64,000 nucleotides of DNA from Acinetobacter baretiae. Lineage in GTDB: Bacteria; Pseudomonadota; Gammaproteobacteria; Pseudomonadales; Moraxellaceae. The notes beneath the pieces are model-generated. The model saw nothing but the letters and a program-made list of their open reading frames with translations. It was not told the DNA's origin and did no database searches. Shown piece by piece: positions 59,302-64,000 of this stretch (its first letter is position 1; every line of letters starts with the position of its first letter). The stretch covers positions 94,694 through 158,693 of the forward strand of contig NZ_VTDM01000010.1 of assembly GCF_015627105.1 (NCBI RefSeq), written 5' to 3'. A program made the position numbers and the translations under genes.

Positions 59302-59335
59302 GTGTCAATCTATTTTATATAGATTGACACTTTTG
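59302..59335 (+). terminator. Terminator of the pqi operon
   Basis: GTGTCAATCTAT (59302-59313) and ATAGATTGACAC (59319-59330) form a perfect 12-bp stem followed by TTTTG. Confidence 0.85.
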
Positions 59336-60044
59336 ATTTAAAATTTTGCTGTTTTAACTGGAATCTTATTTAATGAATTAAAATAAGCTGCTGTTTTATA
59401 TAAAATAAATGATTTAATTTTTTACAGTCTAGTATAAAGAATAGATCAACTTCCCTTAAAAAAACAGCTCACAGTGACTAAAAGTAAATGAGTTTAAAAT
59501 AAAAGATTAAACAGGATTCGAGTTATTTTATAAAAAAACCATTAAAAATATTACAAATCAATTATTTATTAATTTTTTCTATAAAAAAGAAATCGCTAAA
59601 TTTGAGAAATGACATGTTATACCATTGATTAATATATGAAAAATATAGAGTAGGCCATTCAATAAAAGTGTGTAGTAAATTTTAACTATGACTTCTTATA
59701 TGTTGATAGATACGTAAATTATCTATATCCCATCTATAGAAAAACCACTAAATACATTTGGGCAAGACTTTCATTTTAGCTGTATGAATAATTAAAGAGT
59801 TTGACTACATTTCTTGTATTTGATCATTTATTGATAGAAATAAAAAGACTTTGAAATGATTTAACTCAGAAGATTTTAAATAAACTGAGTTTTGACGGCT
59901 TTATACACTTAAAATATTTATTTTTTTTAGAAAAAAACATTAATAATACAAAGTAAAACGGTAATATCAACCATGAGGCTTTGTATTATATAAGAATAAA
60001 AAATTACTAATTTTTGTGTGTATATGATTATTTTATTTTACGAG
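59336..60044. other. Gene-free AT-rich region with small stem-loops
   Basis: About 700 bases between convergent pqiC and the OPT transporter show no reading frame of note. Two inverted repeats are visible: AACTCAG (59863-59869) with CTGAGTT (59885-59891), and ATAATACAAAG (59943-59953) with CTTTGTATTAT (59979-59989). They could belong to a small RNA or to decayed sequence. Confidence 0.5.
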
Positions 60045-60087
60045 TTGAACTCAACATATCGTTCGTAAAACGATATGTTGAGTTCAA
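60045..60087 (-). terminator. 19-bp perfect inverted repeat after the OPT gene
   Basis: TTGAACTCAACATATCGTT (60045-60063) pairs perfectly with 60069-60087 around CGTAA. It lies three bases after the OPT stop. There is no T-run on either side, so it may block 3'-end decay or be a protein site rather than a standard terminator. Confidence 0.5.
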
Positions 60088-60090
60088 TAT

Positions 60091-62172
60091 TTAGTTCTTC
60101 TTAAACTTTAAACAACGCTGTACAAAAATAAAGATGGTTAGAATAAATAGTGCTAAACCTAAATAATCTGCGATATGATCCCAATCTTTTAATGGAATGG
60201 CAATAGGAGAGTCAGATCCTCCTGTACCCGTCGAAATAACAATCAAGATTGCTAAAATAACCCCCATAAGGCTTTCACCAACAATTAAGCCTGCAGCAAA
60301 TAAAGTACCTCGTTGTTCTAGTTGTTTCATTTTATTTTCTTGATCGTTTAAACTTGTCTGTTTCTTAACATACTTTTTAATCAACCAAAACATAACGGCG
60401 CCAATAAATAACGGCATGTTTACACTAGGTGGTAGGTAAATTCCCATTCCAATTGCTAAAACAGGTAAACCCATTTTATTATGGCTTATTTTTTTAAGTA
60501 TAAAATCTAAAAGAATACACAACACACCAATCATTACACCAATAAAAATATAATTCCACTGTAATTGATGTGAAAAAATACCTTGAGAAATTGTGGTCAT
60601 GAGTACTGCTTGAGGTGCTGCTAGTGCTTGCGATGGATCCATATTTGCGCGTGGCATCGCACCTGAAAAACCATATGCGTGATATAGTAATTGCAGTAAT
60701 GGTGCAATAACGAGGGCGCCTGTTATACTTCCAATAATTAATGCAATTTGTTGACGCTGTGGAGTTGCATGTATCAAATATCCTGTTTTTAAGTCTTGTA
60801 AATTATCATTAGAGATCGTTGCCACTGCTAAAACAGCAGAAGTACCAAATAATGTGAGAGCTGTTAAAAATTGTACGCCTTGTGTAGATCCTGTTAAATT
60901 TTCAAAATTTCCCACCATCAATAAAATAACGGCAAAAACCAATACCGATAAAATACCAATACCTGAGATTGGGCTAGATGATGACCCAACTAAGCCTGCC
61001 ATATACCCACATGCAGCTGCAATTAAAAAACCAATTACAAAAGTAATCACAGTCATGAGTAAAACTAAAGCCCATGCCATTTTTACATCTAAACCTGATG
61101 TAGCAACAAAAGAATAAAATGTTGAAAATAGGATGATGACCATTAAAATTGTAATCAATAACATGTATTTGGGATTCAAATCACGATCTGAACGTTCTGC
61201 CTGTATGCTCGATTGTGTAGTAGAGGTATACGCTGCAATAGATAGTCGAACCCCTTCAACCATGGGTTTAAATAAAATAATTAAAGTCCAAATAGCAGCA
61301 ATACCAATGGTTCCAACACCAATAAATCTTACTTTAGATACCCATAACTGTTTGGCAAAAGCGGCCATTTGCATGTGTTCAGGTTGCGGAAAAATACTAC
61401 TCAGTATAGGAATAGCCACTCCCCATGCAATAAATATTCCTAGAAAAATGGCACACCCTGCTGAAATTCCCATTAATGACCCTGCACCTAAAAGTGCAAG
61501 AGAAAACCCCATAGGTAACTGAAAGATTGCTGAGCCTGACTTAAACCAAAAACTTGCACTATCTGAAACAACTCTGAAGCCACTGTTTAATAAGCTAACG
61601 ATTGCTGCAAGAACACCGCCAAATACGATTTCCTTAGCATGGCTTGATTTTGTTGATTCGTCACCTTGAGGATGTTGTATTAATGATCCATGCTCATTGG
61701 CTACGTTTCCTATTGTACCTGCCTTTAAAATTTCTGCAGCCGCTACACCTTCAGGATAAGGTAAACTACTTTTAACCACCATAATACGTCTTAAAGGTAC
61801 TGTAAAAATAACACCAAGTATTCCGCCACTTAAACATAAAAGAGTTGTTTGCCAAAATGGAAAACCCTGCCAATATCCCATCATCAGCAAGCCTGGAATT
61901 ACAAAAACAACCGAAGATAATGTGCCTGCAGCTGATGCTTGTGTCTGTACAAAATTATTTTCTAAAATATTAGAATTTTTTGCATAACGTAATACAGCCA
62001 TTGAAATCACAGCGGCTGGAATAGAGGAGGCAAATGTTAAACCCACTTTAAGACCCAAATAAATATTCGATGCCGTAAATATAATTGTAATTAAAATTCC
62101 TAAAATAACTCCACGAAGTGTAAATTCCCGATACCCTAGATAAGGATCTTTATATTTTGACGAATGTTGCAT
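60091..62172 (-). CDS. OPT-family oligopeptide transporter
   Basis: The 693-residue inner-membrane protein has about 15 hydrophobic segments. SNIYLGLKVGLTFASSIPAAV near residue 40-60 and SSLPYPEGVAAAEILKAG near 136-153 are OPT signatures. Bacterial members import peptides or metal chelates; the substrate is unknown. There are no partner genes. Its start has no strong ribosome site. Confidence 0.85.
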   Translation of the reverse strand: MQHSSKYKDPYLGYREFTLRGVILGILITIIFTASNIYLGLKVGLTFASSIPAAVISMAVLRYAKNSNILENNFVQTQASAAGTLSSVVFVIPGLLMMGYWQGFPFWQTTLLCLSGGILGVIFTVPLRRIMVVKSSLPYPEGVAAAEILKAGTIGNVANEHGSLIQHPQGDESTKSSHAKEIVFGGVLAAIVSLLNSGFRVVSDSASFWFKSGSAIFQLPMGFSLALLGAGSLMGISAGCAIFLGIFIAWGVAIPILSSIFPQPEHMQMAAFAKQLWVSKVRFIGVGTIGIAAIWTLIILFKPMVEGVRLSIAAYTSTTQSSIQAERSDRDLNPKYMLLITILMVIILFSTFYSFVATSGLDVKMAWALVLLMTVITFVIGFLIAAACGYMAGLVGSSSSPISGIGILSVLVFAVILLMVGNFENLTGSTQGVQFLTALTLFGTSAVLAVATISNDNLQDLKTGYLIHATPQRQQIALIIGSITGALVIAPLLQLLYHAYGFSGAMPRANMDPSQALAAPQAVLMTTISQGIFSHQLQWNYIFIGVMIGVLCILLDFILKKISHNKMGLPVLAIGMGIYLPPSVNMPLFIGAVMFWLIKKYVKKQTSLNDQENKMKQLEQRGTLFAAGLIVGESLMGVILAILIVISTGTGGSDSPIAIPLKDWDHIADYLGLALFILTIFIFVQRCLKFKKN

Positions 62173-62590
62173 TGAATTTAACCTATGTTTTTATTGAAAT
62201 TTAATCTAATTATCTTAATTTAATATTGATCATTGAAAGGTGAGTCTTACATTGGATTGTTTTATAACCTATAGTAAAAAATTAATTCTTTCAATTTTAA
62301 ATATTAAATAAAAGATCATTCTTTTTCGTAAAATCAATGCAATTTCAATACCAAAACATATAAATATTAATGAGTTTTTTCTTTTAATTGTTTTGAAAAA
62401 GCCCTTTATTTTACAGAAAGTAAATTATTTATAATTTTCCTGAAAACATAAATAAATATTGAATAATATCTAATCTTTAAAAAGGGTAAAAGGACTTAAT
62501 ATCTATAGATTGAGTCCTTTTTTGGGTCTGAATGAATTAAATCAGATCAAGAGTGGGCTATATGGTATTTCAATATAATTTAAAATCAAT
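62173..62590. other. AT-rich intergenic region with a bidirectional stem-loop
   Basis: The 418-base gap holds the OPT promoter side and the stem 62488-62500 with 62509-62521 (13 bp, one G-U) with T-runs in both directions, which would end the TetR transcript. Nothing else is recognised. Confidence 0.55.
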
Positions 62591-63175
62591 TTATGGATTT
62601 TGTTTAGTTGATTTTTTATTTTCAATTAAGTTAGCCACTAACTGAGTCATATATTCATAAGTAAAAAAATGAGCATTGAATGTTGTAAGACGCTCTAAAC
62701 CTAGAGTTAAACCAATCAATTGCCATGTAATGTCATCAATAGATTCTTGATCATGATTAAAATTTGAAATTTGAAATATGTATTTTACAGACTTATGCCA
62801 TTCTTCAAGAGCAATTAAAAAGACTTGATGAAACTCAGGACTAGATTGACTATTTTTTTCGGCATCGTTCCATAATCTAATATAAGGTAGCTCATCTTCT
62901 GATGTAGTAAATCCTAAAGCCCACAAAATTTTATCAATTAAACTCAGATGGGGATCTACTTGTGTAGTATCCAAATTTTTATGAATCAGTTGCATAAATG
63001 TTTCACACTTTAATTCTTGAATGGTCTTAAAGTGGTAATGAATGAGTCCAACAGACAGTTGAGCCTTTTGAGCCAAATGGCGTACTGTGAGTGTATTTAA
63101 ACCATCGTCTAATGCCACCTTCATGGCAACATCTAAAATTTGTTTTCTTCTTTCTGCTTTACTCAAATAACTCAT
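62591..63175 (-). CDS. TetR-family repressor, SmvR-like
   Basis: The 194-residue regulator has an N-terminal TetR helix-turn-helix (LTVRHLAQKAQLSVGLIHYHF, about 23-43) and an acidic ligand domain. It is divergent from an SmvA-like drug efflux gene, the same layout as smvR-smvA in enteric bacteria, where SmvR represses the biocide efflux pump. A large palindrome lies between them. It probably senses a cationic or hydrophobic compound. Confidence 0.82.
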   Translation of the reverse strand: MSYLSKAERRKQILDVAMKVALDDGLNTLTVRHLAQKAQLSVGLIHYHFKTIQELKCETFMQLIHKNLDTTQVDPHLSLIDKILWALGFTTSEDELPYIRLWNDAEKNSQSSPEFHQVFLIALEEWHKSVKYIFQISNFNHDQESIDDITWQLIGLTLGLERLTTFNAHFFTYEYMTQLVANLIENKKSTKQNP

Positions 63176-63241
63176 TTTTTATAACACCATTACACTAACA
63201 ACATTTTTAGTTAAGCATATAGAAGTTGCATAAAAAATCAA

Positions 63242-63283
63242 AAAAAGTATACAATTGAACACATGTTCAGTTTTATACTTTTT
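63242..63283 (+). promoter_or_regulatory. 42-bp palindromic operator between tetR-type gene and smvA-like gene
   Basis: AAAAAGTATACAATTGAACA (63242-63261) matches the complement of 63264-63283 at 18 of 20 positions around a central CA. It ends two bases before the ATG at 63286. The size and symmetry fit a TetR-family dimer pair. Confidence 0.7.
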
Positions 63284-63285
63284 TT

Positions 63286-63821
63286 ATGTTTGTAAATTCA
63301 AAATGGTTGATTTTAGCCACTGTTGTAGGGCTTTATTTACCTGTAGCCATTGATGCAACCGTACTGCATATTGCTGTACCTACGCTCAGCAAAGTACTAT
63401 ATGCAAACTCATCTCAATTATTATGGATTATTGATATCTATCCATAGGCGATAAAATAGGTTATCGCAGGTTGATGCTTATTGGTGGAAGTATTTTTGGT
63501 GTGGCATCAATCATGGCGGCATATTCAACAACAGCCCATTTCCTTATTCTTTCTAGAGCTATTTTGGCCTTAGGGGCATCAATGATTATGCCTGCTACAT
63601 TATCGTGTTTACGCCATACCTTTGTAGATGAAAAGGAGCGTAATTTTGCTTTAGGAATGTGGGTAATGGCTGGAGGGGCAGGGGCTGCATTTGGACCTTT
63701 AGTGGGTGGATTTTTATTGGAACATTTTTATTGGGGTTCAGTATTTCTTATTAATATTCCAATTCTTTTGCTTGTTCTTTTTTTTATTTTTAGCTATATA
63801 CCTAACCCGAATCCTGTTTAA
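63286..63821 (+). pseudogene. SmvA/QacA-like MFS efflux gene, frameshifted and truncated
   Basis: The first 53 codons read LPVAIDATVLHIAVPTLS...LWIIDIYP and then meet TAG at 63445. From 63447 the next frame continues GDKIGYRRLMLIGG, the normal continuation of the family about 14 residues later (the family reads IDIYxLVMAGxVLPMGALGDRIG). A deletion of roughly 37-40 bases has therefore removed the segment and shifted the frame. The second part has the motif C-like and EHFYWGSVFLINIP segments and stops at 63821, where the transposase end begins. The gene cannot make a pump. Confidence 0.85.
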
Positions 63822-64000
63822 GCCGAAGCACCGATGATTCGAATGTTCGGCTTATTCTTATGACAAACCTGATACGCACATAAAGATGCATAAATTCCTG
63901 CTAAATAGCCTTGAACACTTCTCGCCTTACTTGTCACTAAGTTGTATTTAGCTTTCAACAAACCAAACAATGTTTCAATCTTATTTCGTTGCTTCAAATA
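63805..64000 (-). mobile_element. Right-truncated insertion sequence (possible IS982 family)
   Basis: The element seems to begin near 63805 with ACCCGAATCC, an AC-start terminal form seen in IS982-like elements, and runs off the window. It interrupts the MFS gene. The exact end and target duplication cannot be determined without the other end. Confidence 0.55.
63818..64000 (-). CDS. DDE transposase, C-terminal fragment
   Basis: Read on the minus strand, about 60 residues end at the stop 63818. They include KQRNKIETLFGLLKAKYNLV, SKARSVQGYLAGIYASL and a basic tail. The R-x-x-I-E-T-x-F-x-x-L-K pattern is the C-terminal catalytic Glu region of DDE transposases. The family (IS982 or an IS4/IS5 relative) is uncertain. 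The rest of the gene lies beyond the window. Confidence 0.75.
   Translation of the reverse strand, partial: YLKQRNKIETLFGLLKAKYNLVTSKARSVQGYLAGIYASLCAYQVCHKNKPNIRIIGASA

Noticed and set aside
63445..63447. TAG in the MFS gene as a true end of a short protein
   Set aside because: The next frame continues the same family immediately, so this is a frameshift, not a gene end.

Overview
The window is AT-rich DNA from a gammaproteobacterial chromosome. The gene set (obg-proB, prmB-aroC, accBC-aroQ, tusBCD/tusE, a czcICBA heavy-metal operon, a sulfate ABC operon ending in a CysB-type regulator) fits a non-fermenting member of the Moraxellaceae, most likely Acinetobacter. That assignment rests on gene content and protein style, not on a marker RNA. 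No rRNA, tRNA, CRISPR array or prophage was seen. A DDE-type transposase fragment is cut off by the right edge.

Layout. 1-1.5 kb: an aromatic-codon leader region with two candidate leader peptides, a terminator and competing RNA pairings, then DAHP synthase. 1.5-7.4 kb (minus): gcvH, then the sulfate uptake operon sbp - hydrolase - cysT - cysW - cysA - cysB/cbl. 7.5-14.1 kb (minus): a YfeH-like transporter, then a LacI-headed ABC importer operon ending in a phosphoesterase. 14.2-22.7 kb: a lytic transglycosylase, a short UvrA paralogue, and a TonB receptor followed by a polar-amino-acid-type ABC importer. 22.7-28.9 kb: czcICBA metal efflux. 29-41 kb: housekeeping genes on the plus strand (yebC, uvrB, lipocalin, RarD-like, obg, proB, DUF1615 lipoprotein, HAD phosphatase, prmB, aroC). 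41.6-47.5 kb: mostly minus strand (accBC, aroQ, an aldehyde dehydrogenase, tusE and tusDCB). 47.6-55.2 kb: fumC, dctA, an ABC1 kinase, Mn-type sod, and a persulfide dioxygenase-like/TauE pair. 55.5-59.3 kb: a pqi operon with PqiA split in two. 60-64 kb: an OPT transporter, a TetR regulator divergent from a broken SmvA-like efflux gene, and the transposase fragment.

How the genes work together. Sulfur runs through the window: sulfate import and its regulator, possible organosulfur import, tRNA thiolation (TusBCDE), and persulfide/sulfite handling (53.7-55.2 kb). Aromatic biosynthesis appears three times at separate loci: DAHP synthase, aroQ and aroC. Envelope functions include pqiABC, two lipoproteins, a transglycosylase and several transporters.

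The most unusual signals are the double aromatic leader before DAHP synthase, an exact 12-base motif found four times (two copies flank the ABC1 kinase gene), a near-perfect 42-bp operator in front of a freshly broken efflux gene, and a TonB-receptor/ABC unit of unknown substrate.
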